Shown: positions 45,668-58,019, numbered from the stretch's first letter. The stretch: 64,000 bases of DNA from Yponomeuta sedellus (GCA_934045075.1 OW203738.1:1116001-1180000); one strand, 5' to 3'. Notes: a model not told the origin generated them from the letters alone. Numbers and translations are program-made.

Positions 45668-45963
45668 TATTCTTAATGATTCGGTTTACTTATACATAAT
45701 TATATAACAAACAAGTCTAATCGCGATTATTTATTACGTTTAACTTAATTACCTTAATTCCCGATGTTTCGGCAGCGTTGCAGTTGCCGTGGTCACGCGT
45801 AAACTGAAATGGCGAGAACAGCAATTATTGTGGGTAGTAACTTCGGTCAATTCAACCTACCCGTGCCCACGGCAACTTCAGCGCTGCCGAAACGTCGGGA
45901 ATGAAGGTAATTACGTGTTACCTAATAAATAATCGTCATAAGACCCGTTTAATATATAACTCT
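45668..45963. mobile_element. Fold-back element, family F1, longer copy
   Basis: Left arm GTCTAATCGCGATTATTTAT, right arm ending TAATATATAAC, with two copies of the GCCGTGG/CGTCGGGAA core around the centre. Confidence 0.72.
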
Positions 45964-45984
45964 TCTCTGAAGGATATGATTCGT

Positions 45985-46240
45985 AACGAATGCATCCGAC
46001 AGAGAACCTAGGTTATCGACATAGCTCAGAGAATTAGCGAGCTGAAGTGGCAGTGGGCTGGCCATATCTCGCGAAGAACAGACAACCGTTGGAGTACACG
46101 TGTTCTTGAGTGGAGACCGCGACTCGGCAAACGTAGTGTAGGACGCCCTCCGACTAGGTGGGATGACGATCTGCGAAAAAACTACCGGCAGATGCTAGAT
46201 GTGGCAAGCTGAAGACAGGGCGCTATGGCGCTCATTAGTA
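45985..46240 (+). pseudogene. LINE C-terminus, plus strand
   Basis: Residues ISELKWQWAGHISRRTDNRW, VLEWRPRLGKRSVG and PPTRWDDDLRK, with an in-frame stop upstream. Same protein end as 45225-45495 and 60777-60885. Confidence 0.7.
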
Positions 46241-46796
46241 ATAGACTAACATTATAGCCTGAAGAAGAAGAATTATGACAAACAGCTTTGACTCCTTCTG
46301 TAGAGATGATTCTCCAAGATTCCGCGATCGCCTGTGCTTTGGGTCAGCGCATTTAAAGAGAGAATTGCATTAAATTATAAGTCGTCGAGCAATCACGTTT
46401 TGTTTTCAAACTGCTTGGAGATTTAACGGTTCGAATAAATCCCCCAGCTTAATTAGTGAAATTTAAAATCGCTGCACGGACATTTCGCCTTTAAATATTT
46501 TAATTTTCGAGACGTCCGCCTTAATGACTTTGTCGCTAAATATTAAACACGATGCTAGAGATGGAAATAAAATTATTGCTGCGTCATATTTTCCCGGCCG
46601 CGGGCCAGGGGCAAGTCAAAGCTCAAAGAGTCGAGATTTTCAAACACGACCTACAGACAACTTCATTTTATTTATTATTCAAAGTTGGCTAGAAAGTTAA
46701 TTTTTGCTAATAAAGCATACCCAACAATATAAAAATGCATCAAATTATGTCTTATGGACGCAAAATGTTATTTTTGAGTGATTGTTCATACGATAC

Positions 46797-47258
46797 GATG
46801 TCAACCCCTTGTATGCCCCCACCGACGCACGGGTCTCTTCCTGCATCGCAAGAAGGCTAGGCTATACTTCACCACGGGAGCCAAGTCTAGGTTAGTGGAG
46901 GTTTGTAAGACAGTGGCGAACCTTACTGTCAGAAGTTATCAAGCCGCCCGTAAGGCCTCTGGCAAGGACATGTCAGCCGGTACCGTTAAAATTCCGTTCC
47001 TGGTAGTCACGCGACGGACACCCATCCTGCACCTGACAGCGCCTGTTGTTGCTTAACAACAGTTTTTTTGTTGTTTCTCCTTCTGCAATCTTTCCGATTT
47101 AAGGTTGCCTGGAAGAAATTGCTATCAGCAATAAGGCCAATGGTACCTCTTCTTTTTTAACTGTTGTCTCTGTAATTATTTTCTAGTGTGTACAATAAAG
47201 AATATTCTTATCTTCTCTTATCTTAACACAAGTGATTGATTCCAATGACTCGGTAATA
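46797..47258 (-). mobile_element. 5S-like SINE interrupted by a LINE 3' end
   Basis: SINE parts are 46797-47059 and 47226-47258 (AAGTGATTGATTCCAATGAC). Between them is a plus-strand LINE tail (GGTTGCCTGGAAGAAATTGC to ATATTCTTATCTT) flanked by TTAACA repeats. Confidence 0.75.
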
Positions 47259-47325
47259 GCAATTAGACCCGTTTAATGTTTATCTAGGTATGAGCATCGA
47301 GAATCTTTAAGAAATACAATTAAAT

Positions 47326-47402
47326 AACTTTCTGTTTAATCAAACAGAGACAAGCTCAGTTATAATAACTGAGCTTGTCTCTGTTTGATTAAACAGAAAG
47401 TT
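47326..47402. repeat. Perfect hairpin, 38-bp arms, 1-base centre
   Basis: 47326-47363 is the exact reverse complement of 47365-47402. No relation to the named repeats was seen. Confidence 0.95.
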
Positions 47403-47994
47403 CTGCACATGTCCAGTTACTCGTAACTAAATCTTAGTTAACCCCTTCATAAACACCAGTGATCTTTTGTCATGTACCAACAATAAAGCCTGAGCCCTCG
47501 AGATTAGTGCTGCGACCTTAATCTAGAGCTAGCATTGCGGGGCTTAATCCTCTTCCTGGCAACGGGCCAGGAGCCTAATTTGCGGTGAAAAATTTGGGAC
47601 CGAATGCTTTTCGTACCAGATGGTTTTAGACCAAAGTTCAAATTGTATTTGTAGATCAAATAGTAAGTAGACTATAATTAAAACTGTTTTTATACGGATT
47701 TATGCTCGTTTATTACATTTTTACAATTTTCCGACGTTTCGGCACTTTTTCAGGTGCCGGGATCACAACACCTGTCTACTGCTCGTGTTAACCTTAGAAA
47801 ATACTAAGTAGAATATAGTATAGTAAGTTTTATGTAAACTTTGTAACTCTTCTCTCAAAAGAAGATAATGTAAAATTTTGTGTTTATAATATGGAGTAGT
47901 TATTGTTATATAAACTATGATTGTGAGATTATCGCTGAGTAGTATTATTGAGATGAAAATCAAGTTATTTATATTTTTGGTTCTGATATTTTTA

Positions 47995-48185
47995 AAAACC
48001 TAACCCGCAATCTCTGGCTATCCGTGCCAGCGCTCGTCCAATTGAGCTCAATTGGAAGAGCGCTGGCACGGATAGCCAGAGGTTGCGGGTTCGAATCCCG
48101 GCATGGGTGAAATTTTTAGCCTCTAAATAGGTTTTTAAATTTGTCCTTAGCACGGGTTAGTGCATTAAAAATAAAAATAGTACAA
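47995..48185 (+). mobile_element. SINE-A with inverted 5' part, 13-bp TSD
   Basis: Perfect TCTGATATTTTTA at 47982-47994 and 48186-48198. Inverted and direct heads meet at the CAATTGAGCTCAATTG centre (about 48048), almost without a loop. Confidence 0.85.
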
Positions 48186-48751
48186 TCTGATATTTTTATC
48201 AAGTCTGTTTGTTTGAGCCTCTCCGCGGTGGGCGTAGTAATTAAGCCCATACTCTCTCTCTCTCTCTCTCTCTCTCTGAGAAAAAACCTATGCGCTACGG
48301 CGGGACGTTGATGGGTTTAGTAAAAAAAGCCTGTCAACAAATGTCTTTTGGCGATCAGATTACAATTAAACTGACGTCTTCGCACGTGTTTTAGTATTCT
48401 GTAGGAACAACTGGGACCACGGCCAAAAACTCATGGTCCCAAATTTTGATCTAAAATCTCAGCCGCAGAGTTTTGAGGGCAAAAAATGAGACAATCTGGT
48501 CAGTGGAGGAAACTTTTGTAATTTTAAAGAACGAGATGCAATCTGCGCGAATGATCTTTCAGACAGTTTGTATTATTGTTTGGTCGAGTTGAAATAAAAT
48601 AATTCGAGGGAAAATAAACTGAAGTTACTTGAGGTGAAAACAAGAATGAGATGAACAAAATAATAAGATTTATTTTTGATTACAGAGATTTAGAGGAGTC
48701 TATTGGTTTTTAACCCTTCCCCAATTTTAGGCTTCTAAGTAACTACATCGA

Positions 48752-49252
48752 TATCAACCCTTTTTATGTCCCCACTGCTGGGGCACGGATCTCTTCCTGC
48801 ATCGCAGGAAGCTTACGCCATACTCCACTACGGAGGCCTAGTCCGGGTTGGTGGAGGAATGTAAGACAGTGGCGGGCCTTACTGTCAGAAGTTCCCATAA
48901 TCAAGCCGCCCATAAGGCCTCTGACATGGCTTAACGACTGCCATTACATGACAGCCGGCACCGATGGCTTAACGTGCATTGTGAAGCACGGATGCGCGCA
49001 TATTCTTCATTGTACACAGCACATACTATAAAACATGTAAAGGTACAGAGTACAATTGAAATTGAAAGCAATTTCTTCCAGAAGAGTTAAGAAATGTCAG
49101 AGGCCTTAAGGGCGGCTTGATAACTTCTGACAGTAAGGCCCGCCACTGTCTTACAATCCTCCACCAACCTGGACTTGGCCCCCGTGGTAACCTTCCTCCG
49201 ATGAAGGAACAGACCCCTGCCCCAGCAATGGAGACATACAAGGGTTGACATC
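48752..49252. mobile_element. Fold-back 5S-like SINE with a LINE tail in the loop
   Basis: Minus-strand SINE 3' part (48752-48996), then a minus-strand LINE 3' end (48997-49092), then a plus-strand SINE 3' part (49093-49252). The outer arms share GTCAGAGGCC to the CATCGAT end. Confidence 0.75.
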
Positions 49253-49834
49253 GATCCTAAGCTGTGCCTACATTAATTCGACGCGTCGGATTACCCAACA
49301 GTGAGCTGCGCTGCCGATATTAATGGCTTTCATTTAACTAGTATCAAAAAGTTACCCAAAACCTACCCTTTCACCATCACCTGCAACATGCCTTAACTTT
49401 TTGCATTACAACCGACTAACTTTACATTAGAGATCGCACAGAAGTGGAGTAGGAAGTCCAAGGTACATTCGTGTGAACACATCACTTGCGCCACTGATTT
49501 GGTGGTGTTTTTTTTATTCGAGCGACGCGTTTCAATTTTGTCCGAATTAGGAAATATAATAAAAGATAATGCTAGAAAATAGCACTCTGTTTATTAATAA
49601 GCCTGCAACCTACCAAACATTATACCTACAAAAAAAAACAAATAAACCGGTGAGGCCGTTTTGAAGGATTTCGATAGCAAACAATGTGACACGACATTTT
49701 TATATTAAGAGAGTTACCTACCTTGTTTTTAGCAGTCTATTCAGCAGATATGAGTGGATATTTTCCTATCTTTTGTACGTAAGAGTTACCTCAGTAACTA
49801 TGTAAATTCTGTTAATTAAGGTCTTTGAAAAGAC

Positions 49835-49970
49835 TAGGTTTGGAGTTATTTTGTCCATTTTTTCTCCAAAATGATTTAGAAATGGATACCTAGTTTGACT
49901 TATAACATTTATAAAGCCGCAGTTTCTGCGCTACTTTGAATAAAACCTTTTCATTTCATCATTTCTTTTC
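49835..49970 (+). mobile_element. LINE 3' tail (CCTTTTCATTTC family)
   Basis: Contains TTTTGTCCATTTTTTCTCC and AAGCCGCAGTTTCTGCGC, as in 9905-10045. Confidence 0.72.
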
Positions 49971-50144
49971 AGAGTCACGTTTAAATTAAAGACTATACAG
50001 GCTATAACAAAATGTTATAAACAGCCTAAAACAGGGGTTCTAAGGTAAAAACATTGAAACTAAAATGACGTGTTAATGAAGCGAAATATGTATTTCAGGA
50101 TCGTGGGGATTGTCAGATTTTAATATAACATTTACATACAAGCA

Positions 50145-50335
50145 CATACATTGCTTCTGGCCCCACACTAGGATACCCTGTGTCATGGGAACCAGAAACA
50201 ACGACATCACAAACATGTAAACATCCAAGACCTGGGGTTTTTTTTTTAATGTCCCCAGCCGGGGTTCGAACCCGGGACCTTTTGCATGGTAGGCAGACGC
50301 GCTACCGCTGCGCCACAGCGGTCGTCAAGGCTTTG
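50145..50335 (-). mobile_element. SINE-C, full length
   Basis: Minus strand starts GACGACCGCTGTGGCGCAGC, B-box GGGTTCGAACCCC, tail to CATTTACATACAAGC-type end. Confidence 0.75.
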
Positions 50336-50476
50336 GACTCTGAATATCCTTCCGGGAGCCCGAATCCCGGAAGGTTAGTTTATGTTACGTTATAAAAGGC
50401 CGCCGTCGACGGACTAATATGAAAAATCTAAAAAAAACCTCTAGATTGTCTCTCCATGGTAATATTATTTGCAATG

Positions 50477-50710
50477 ACGGCCTCGGTGGCGCTACGGTTT
50501 GGCACACTGACTGTAAAACCGAACTCGGGTTCGATCCCCAGCCGGGTTAAACTAGGAAACGAACTTTACTAGTTTGTCTTGGGTCTTGGATGTTCTATGT
50601 ATTTATTGTATTTATTTTAATGTATCGTCGAGTTAGCACCTGCAGCACAACTCATTAAGTTGTACTTAGTATGGGACTAACGAGATCTGTGTAATATATC
50701 CAGGAAAATA
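50477..50710 (+). mobile_element. SINE-B
   Basis: GACGGCCTCGGTGGCGCTAC head and GGGTTCGATCCCC B-box; body and GAGATCTGTGTAATATATCC end present. Confidence 0.75.
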
Positions 50711-50944
50711 AAATCGCTCTCGTGATCGGTGGAAGCAAAGGAGAGCAAGAAATGTAAATGGGGCAAAACGCCAGGGCGAACTCCTGTTGAATTAATCGCA
50801 GTTAAAACTCTAAAACGCGTCGTCTAACTGCCGTCAGCGCAATTACCTGACGATTATTCGGATACGGTGCTGTTCGCCCTAATGCCGTGTAAATTAATAA
50901 ATTTTAAATGTAACAACAAAATTGAATAGAAAAAGAGTATACAC

Positions 50945-51240
50945 ATTAAAATGTGAAAATTACTTTGCTTAATTCCGCCACAAATCCCACAAGCACCATG
51001 CGGTTGCGGTACAAGTCACTTGCACTTGTGAGCCTGAGGCCTCGTGTTAGAGGCGCAACGGGCCGCGTATTTTCTCACACAAGTATTGGTGTCTTTGGTG
51101 GTGTGTTTGTGTCTTGCTTCGGATTGAAAAAGTGGGAGGGAGGGCGGTGCATTAACTAACCAAATGGTGCTTGAGGGATTTTTGGCGGAATTTAGCAAAG
51201 TTATTTTCAGTTTTTAATGCTTTTATGTATTTCCGCAAAG
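50945..51240. mobile_element. Fold-back element, family F2, complete
   Basis: ATTCCGCCACAAATCCCAC on the left and its inverse GGGATTTTTGGCGGAATTTAG on the right. The right terminus TATTTCCGCAAAGTAT matches the family end. Confidence 0.75.
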
Positions 51241-52010
51241 TATAATTATTATTGTATGAAATCAACGCCTGATTCCATACAATAAAAGAGTATAAAATAA
51301 ATTATACTGCTGACGACTGCAATAAAAACTAATAACCATAAGATGAGGGCTTACAGGGGTGCTAAACAGGTTAACTGAAAAGATTTTTAGTGTCAGCAGT
51401 ATCAAACTAATTTAATTAATATGGAGTTTTAACTTTGTTAGGCAAACCTGAATACAGGTTGGACCTGGACCAGGTGGAGTAGCGTGTCTTGGGAGAAACC
51501 TATGTCCAGCAGTGGACTGACACCGGCTGGCCATGATAATAGGGAAACAGAAATTTGAACCTTTAAATTCAACATCAACAGCATCAATATCCATTCTCGT
51601 TTCTACGAAAAACCTCTGAGTACTTTCAGTGGAAATATTCTTCAAAAATCAAATATATTTCCATTTTCTTGATGGAACTGCCTCAGGGAGCAACGCACCG
51701 ACTCCGATAATTCGTTAGGCCGCGTGAGTGCCGCGATTTAGGTAATGGGCATGTTTATTGGGCACTTGGAGTTGCGTGCCGCAAGAAGCGTTGTAGTTTC
51801 TCTGCGGAGGAGTGAGCTTTCAAAGCGACCACGGAGACCAAATAAAGGTGATATGTTTTTTATGTAGCCTGTATTGGTCCCAGTTCAACTGCTCCCACAG
51901 GCATTCTCTCAGAGAAAAAAAGAGTATGGGCTTAATTACCACGCATGCCCACCGCGGATTGGCCATTTCTAGAGCTGAGGGAGTTAACACTATCTTTGCA
52001 TTTTTAAGGA
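51241..52010. other. No supported gene; LINE-tail fragments
   Basis: Fragments such as CCTATGTCCAGCAGTGGACT (51500) and CATTCTCTCAGAGAAAAAAA (51900) are dispersed repeats. Confidence 0.45.
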
Positions 52011-52012
52011 GG

Positions 52013-52135
52013 AAGATAGGATAAGATGAGAATATTCTTTATTGTACACCAGAGCACATATTATAAAACATGTAAAAATACAAAGTACAATTGGCGGCCT
52101 TATTGCTAAAAGCAATCGCGAATGATGAGTTCGGA
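52013..52135 (-). mobile_element. LINE 3' end (GAATATTCTTTATTGTAC family)
   Basis: Plus strand begins AAGATAGGATAAGATGAG, then GAATATTCTTTATTGTAC, and ends at GGCGGCCTTATTGCTAAAAG. Confidence 0.7.
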
Positions 52136-52224
52136 AGACTCCGCGGAATCATTTTATAATTCTGTATATTTTTTCCTTTTCACTTTTCTCTCTCATGTCA
52201 CCCATGCTGTAATATTCTTGTCCT

Positions 52225-52384
52225 TGTAGACTTTTAGTCCGGATTTACTTACGGGTGAATCCGGACTAAAATGGCGAGCTCCGTCTCTGCTCACCATGAT
52301 TAAGCTCTGCGAATCGGAGCGAAACCTGGTTGGACTTTTCCGATATAACAACACCCGTAAGTAAATCCGGACTAAAAGTCTACA
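52225..52384. mobile_element. Short element with 31-bp perfect terminal inverted repeats
   Basis: 52225-52255 (TGTAGACTTTTAGTCCGG and on) is inverted exactly at 52354-52384. A decayed extra end copy lies at 52394-52435. No clear target duplication and no coding region. Confidence 0.75.
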
Positions 52385-52964
52385 ATGTGTTGTGTCGGAC
52401 TAAAAGTCTACAATGCTTACGAAAGTTTTAGTCCAACAAAAATACTCTTGTTCTCACCATTGTATTGCCCATATTTTGTTTTACTTTCATATTATGCACG
52501 CTGGTGTCTGTCATAGAGTATTATATAATAGTACAGACACCGTTACAATCCTATAGACTTAATTTGTGCGTAAATTATATTTGTGAAATATGTGTATTAG
52601 TATAATATGGCAAGTGTATTGATAAATAAAATATATTATTATTATAATACTTCGTTTTACCCGTTTTTCATTAATTTCCTTCTTTATACAGTCCATTCCG
52701 TAACAACGAGGGTGATGAGGATGGAGGGAAGATAGAAGGAAGTAGCGTGCCTCAAAGGAGGCCTATGTCAAGCATTGAACGAGTACAATCTGATTTATTA
52801 AATCAACAAAGAAACCTTACTGTTTGGCCACGCCTATCCACTTTGGGTGCATCTTTCTGTCCGCTTAGCTCAGATACGTATTGGGAAGAGCGGGTGATCG
52901 TGCTTTTCCACTATAAAGGGAAATTTGAAGAAGAAGTAGAAATACACATATTATAGAAACAGTT

Positions 52965-53150
52965 CACACGCCACAGCAACAAACTTAAAACATATTACTA
53001 AACATAAAATTCACAAAAAACAAAAACATCACGGCGTGTCTCTGCTGCTATAAATGACAACTCACTCAGCAATATGCTGATGGACAAGCCTTCAGCGCTG
53101 ATTTTCAGTTAGTGTAATGTGCTACTCCACGAGCGTCACAGACTGCGGTG
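52965..53150. repeat. Dispersed repeat, shared with 58020-58195
   Basis: Shared CACGGCG, CTCAGCAATATGC, GATGGA(C/T)AAGCCTTCAGCGC and TGATTTTCAG blocks. Not a recognised SINE or LINE. Confidence 0.65.
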
Positions 53151-53965
53151 CGATAATTATAATCATGGGCGACAACAATACTAAAGAATTTATAATACCG
53201 TATAGAGTAGAATACTTATATGTTATATAGAATAATACCCATATGAATAGAAAACGTATTATAAATACAGGATGAAAAAGATACTTAAATACTTCATAGA
53301 CTACGTGATAGATAACTACATCATAGAATAAGCTACAATAATATACAAATAAAATTATACACAAATAAATAACTAGCTCTAATAATTATATTGAGGCAAA
53401 GATAAATGTAATTAGATATAATAAATTCGCACACATTTTCCGTCAGGTAGATCGTATGCCTGGGGACGGCCGGTACGACTGTTGTAAGTCGGACGTTATA
53501 TTCATGGTGTCATGTAAAAACTTTGATTGCGCGATGCAGGAGTGTTGTAGTTTGTAGTGCGCGCAGAGTTGTCATGTGCTCGCCACAATACTCGGCATAC
53601 TTCTCGAAAATAAACGTAAGCAAGTTTGGTGCCCGGGAACCAATAAAGCGATTGCGTTTATGCCTTAATTTAAGCAGATGATTGGGCTATAAATGTGGGG
53701 GCAACAGCCTAACAGGCATTGCATAGGGTTACGACAGCTTTAAATTAGCCGTAAGGTAATAATACCAAACAATGAAGTTGCTTTTTCGCGAATTTGGTAC
53801 CTGAATGTCATAAGCGACGGTCCTAGGTAACATCTTTCATTAAAAATAAACAAAATAACTACCTGATTGAACTACCTAAATCAAATTATACAGAAAATAC
53901 GGACTCAAAAGTTTCTTAATATTACCTCTCCAAAAGAAAACGTCTGAGAAAAAATATTATCGAGG
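53151..53965. other. No supported gene
   Basis: AT-rich, with short frames and nothing recognisable. Confidence 0.5.
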
Positions 53966-53975
53966 AGTTTAATGT

Positions 53976-54271
53976 AGCACGAGTTAGTGCATTAAAAATA
54001 AAAATAGTGTAATCATGTGGGTACAGTGATATCGTTCCGATGTTAAACCTAACTGCAAAGTAGGTAGTCGGGGCTGTAAGTAATGCAATTTGCTTAAGTC
54101 AGATGTCGCTGCCTTTACGTAATACAGAGAATATTGTAAAGAGGTTCGAAATTTCACTGATGCCGTGAGTCGCCCATTGGCTCAATTGGTAGAGCGCTGG
54201 TACGGATAGCCAGAGGTTGCGGGTTCGAATCCCGGCATGGGTGAAATTTTTAGCCTCTAAATAGGTTTTTA
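53976..54271 (+). mobile_element. SINE-A, full unit, 10-bp TSD
   Basis: AGTTTAATGT at 53966-53975 and 54272-54281. The unit starts with the tail-like AGCACGAGTTAGTGCATT, then body, tRNA-like head (about 54168-54242) and ends CTAAATAGGTTTTTA. Confidence 0.8.
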
Positions 54272-54351
54272 AGTTTAATGTTTGTAATTTTCAATTCTTA
54301 ATAAATAAATCTGTAATAAATAACACGTACTAAAGTCCTTAGGCTTCTTTG

Positions 54352-54520
54352 TATTCAATTCAATTCAAATTCAAATAATTTTATTTCAACGTAAAGAATT
54401 TACATTCTATTTGCTGAATGTCAATGTACAATGTAAAGTGTAAGCCACCGCCTTCGGGCCGTATTGTAGTGGAGAAAAAGGCAGCGGAAAAAAAAACTCC
54501 ACTCTGACCATCTTTTCTCA
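54352..54520 (-). mobile_element. Probable LINE 3' end
   Basis: Plus strand AATTCAAATAATTTTATTTC, then CACCGCCTTCGGGCCGTATT. The TTGAATAAAATTATTTGAAT end on the minus strand is typical of LINE tails. Confidence 0.5.
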
Positions 54521-54999
54521 AATCATCTTAAAACCAAATACATCAGTTGCCATATGTAAACCTAATAAGATTTCATGACTGCCATTAACAACCCCAAATG
54601 CCAAAGCATTAGTCAAATGTCTCACAATAATAGGGGAAAACATAAGTGCTGCGGCCAGACACACGAACAGCACTCGTTCACGAGCATAACGCAGTGCTCA
54701 GCCATCATCAGTCTCAACCATTTTGGAGGGAGATAGATGACCCGAACACCACGCTACCATTCGAGTGACCTTTAGCAAACTTGCAGTTAAGTTTTTGTCA
54801 GTTATATAAGGTATCATATAGTTATTAATATGCAATCACGTCGTCTGTACACACTTGTATTATAAAATATATGTTATACTTAGTTATACTTAACAATAAA
54901 ATCGCGGTGGAATTGGTTTACTACCACGGATTAGGATCGTTTATATAGTCGTCTATTCTATAATATGCCTTTTTACATAGCGAATTTTTAATGAAAATT

Positions 55000-55452
55000 T
55001 TAAAATTTATTTTCAGACAAGCATAGAACACGTTCTGGAATTTTGTTGTAAAAACGAACGCAGTAATCTACAAATGATGTGCCTACCTTGGCTAATCGGG
55101 ATTTAGTACAAGCAACCTTGTTTCTATTCCTTGTGTTTACGTTATGAACGTCCCTATTTAATTTAAACATTGTTATATTTTTTCGGACATACATTATATT
55201 ATCGAATATATATTGGCAAGCCAGTGTAAGAATGCCTATTTCTTTAAAACGCTCCCTTAGCGATTCTCTACTGTTTAAGTTGTAAATAGCTCTTATTGCT
55301 CTTTTTTGCAAGACAAATATGGTTTCTATATCTGCTGCCCGTCCCCATAATAACAAACCATACGACATGACACTGTGAAAATAACTAAAATAGACCAGCC
55401 TCGCCGTCGACACGTCTGTAAGTTGTCTAATTTTTCTGACTTTTCTGATCAT
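55000..55452 (-). pseudogene. Jockey/CR1-like LINE RT C-terminus
   Basis: 150 uninterrupted codons: [56 protein letters not shown] and FYNKIPE. The polymerase core (YADD region) lies upstream of this and is missing. Closest relative in the window is 19180-19937. A SINE-D fragment follows at 55455-55575. Confidence 0.78.
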
Positions 55453-55575
55453 GTATCTTTTTCTGGATCAGCCATGACTTTGTTTTCTAAGTTATATACA
55501 TCCGTGAAGGTATAGTACCAATTCCACTCGTGAAGGAAAACATAGTGAGGAAATCTGAGCGTCTGAGATGTTCAA

Positions 55576-56335
55576 ATACAAACTAAAAATTGCCAATCCG
55601 CGGTGGGCACGCATGAAAATTAAGCCCATAATCTCTCTCTCTTTTTCTCTCTCACTGTGAGAAGACCGAGTGCTTAGTGCGAATTTTTTAACTACTCGAT
55701 CGCATTAACGTAAACTCATATTTCTATGGCATCGAGGAAGCGCCGCCTAGCGTCAAATATGGAAATTAAAATTGCTGAGTGCGAGTTGTAATGGTTTACG
55801 TTGAGAAGTGAACACGTTTACCAGCCAAAACACGAATAAACGCGAGTGCGAGTTGTACTGTGACAGCGTTTTGCCAGTTCGAACGGTTAACTTACTCATA
55901 CTCACTACTCAATGCTCGATTAACGCGGTAGTAAAGTTATTCGATTGGATCTGTCAAACTCGCACTAAGCACTCTGCCCTGCAGTGAGACGTACTCGTAT
56001 AATTATGTTACATAAAACAACAAAATGAATTAATACTTAATGAACGTCAAAGTTGTTATTTTCATAATTATCATATTATGTGGAAAAGAAGCTAATTCTT
56101 TTCAACTTAATTAACAGAGTTTTCAACCTAAAAAAAAATATTACTGAGAAATGTGTTAAGGACTAAACACTCTCGTCCTGTAAATACCCATTAAGATGAT
56201 CTACCTACTGTTTAATACCAGACACCTTCGTCTTCTAAATAACCTTTGATGTTTAGTTACGCTTGGTAATTAAGTCCATTCTCTCTATCTGAGAGAAGGC
56301 CTGTGGCATGCAGTGGGACGTTTTTAGGCTACATA
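55576..56335. other. No supported gene
   Basis: Short repeat phrases only (for example TAAGCCCATAATCTCTCTCT at 55623). Confidence 0.45.
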
Positions 56336-56499
56336 AAAAAGATCGTGTCCCACTGCTGGGAATAGGCCTCCCCTACTAATCTCCACTCCTCGTTACCCCA
56401 GGCCATATTCCTATGCAGGTAAATATTTGTAAGTATAAGTATGTATCAATATTAAAATTTGCTCTGGCTACCCGTCTTTTTAATTTCTTTCACCAACTT

Positions 56500-56630
56500 T
56501 CCGTCGTAAGGTTGTCTGGAAGAAATTGCTTTCAGCAACAAGGCCGCCAATTGTACAATGTATACTTGTAATTATTTTGTATTTGTTGTTTTTCTAGTGT
56601 ACAATAAAGAATATTCTTATCTTATTTGGT
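56500..56630 (+). mobile_element. LINE 3' end (GGTTGTCTGGAAGAAATT family)
   Basis: Runs through AAGGCCGCCAATTGTAC to ACAATAAAGAATATTCTTATCTTAT-type end. Confidence 0.72.
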
Positions 56631-58019
56631 GGTCGTCACAAAATCTCTGCCTCGGTTTTTCTACTATTATTAGTATCCTTTATTAAAAAGGTGTGAAAGA
56701 TATTTCTTCCAGCAAACCTTTGTTTTTAAACTAGGTACACGAGTTTCTTTTAAGATATCCGCCATTTAAAAACACGTTTTTTTTTATAAGTCAGTGGTAG
56801 TGTGTCACGAATTTAAAAAAAAAATAGGTCAGGAATGGTGAGTCGCGTGTCAAAATCAGTAGGTACTCACTCTGTGTTGATTTTTGACATTGACACTTTC
56901 AAATTATAAACAACCTCAAGCGCGAATCGAATGGCGAGTTTGGCTATGTAACAATCGTGTACGATTATTTGATGCTCGCGTGCGAGAAACTTTATGTAAC
57001 TTCCGCTTAAATCGAGTAATAACGGACAAAGTGAGCCGGAATAAATCTCTCGGTACTTCATACAACTAATAGATGCCAGGAATGTTGTAAAGATAGCGTC
57101 CAGAGAGTTGGGAACTTGTAGATACGATAAAAAATGGTCGGCTATTTATTGCCCGATGAATTGAGATGAAAGAGTTTAAGGGAGGCATCTAGGGCATAAT
57201 TGTTACGGTGATTCTAATAGATAGCAGAAAGGCGATTATATAATACTAGCAGTACCTATGATTACGTTTGCGGGATAAACGGATTCGTCTATAGCCTATG
57301 TCATCCAGAAGATCCGTCTTAAATATTGTTGAAAGAATTTTTGAAATCAGATAAGTAGTTTCAGAGAATATACTCTATATACAAACTTACTCTACAGAAG
57401 AATATCTCATAAAATAAATATATGTATTTCTTAATTAGCGGGTTTAGTGTCCTACTGCTAGGCAAAGGCCTCCCCTTTTCTTTCCGCTCCTCTCTGTCAT
57501 CAGCTATCCCAGCGATTCTGGCAGAAAGTTTGTGAAGTCGTCCCGCTTATCTCGGCCTTGATCGGTCACGTTTACGGTATCTATAGCGTGGGACCCAGTC
57601 AGTGGCAACTTTGTCCCACCTGTCTGGGCTCATACTACTTATATGGCCTGCCCAATTCTATATAAAGATAATCTTATAAAAGTGGTGATGTAATTTAAGC
57701 GCAGGAACACATCAAAATAGTTCAAAGTGAAATTTACCACGCGCTGTCTACCCTTCCCTAGCGCTACAAATCTGTAACATAGCGAAGTTTTTCATCAAAC
57801 TTAGCGAAACTTCGCCAGCGTTATAGGCAAAGTTGCATAGTGATTGGCGGCACCGCCACGCAGTCAAGGGAGGCCATACGGAAGATTAATTTGACCACGA
57901 ACCAAGTTTTAGGTCTTAAGGTATACTGGCAGTTTTCTTTAAAAAAGTTTTTTTTTATAAACTGCCAATACTTTTTTAAGCCATTACGAAGAAGAAAAAA
58001 ATATATTTACTATAGCCAC
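56631..58019. other. No supported gene; LINE remnant around 57440-57660
   Basis: 57440-57660 has the CTACTGCTAGGCAAAGGCC phrase and minus-strand LINE-tail composition. 57255-57420 resembles the 3833-4140 repeat. No gene is supported. Confidence 0.4.

Noticed and set aside
50240..50330. tRNA gene on the minus strand
   Set aside because: Part of SINE-C with the family tail; no separate tRNA evidence.
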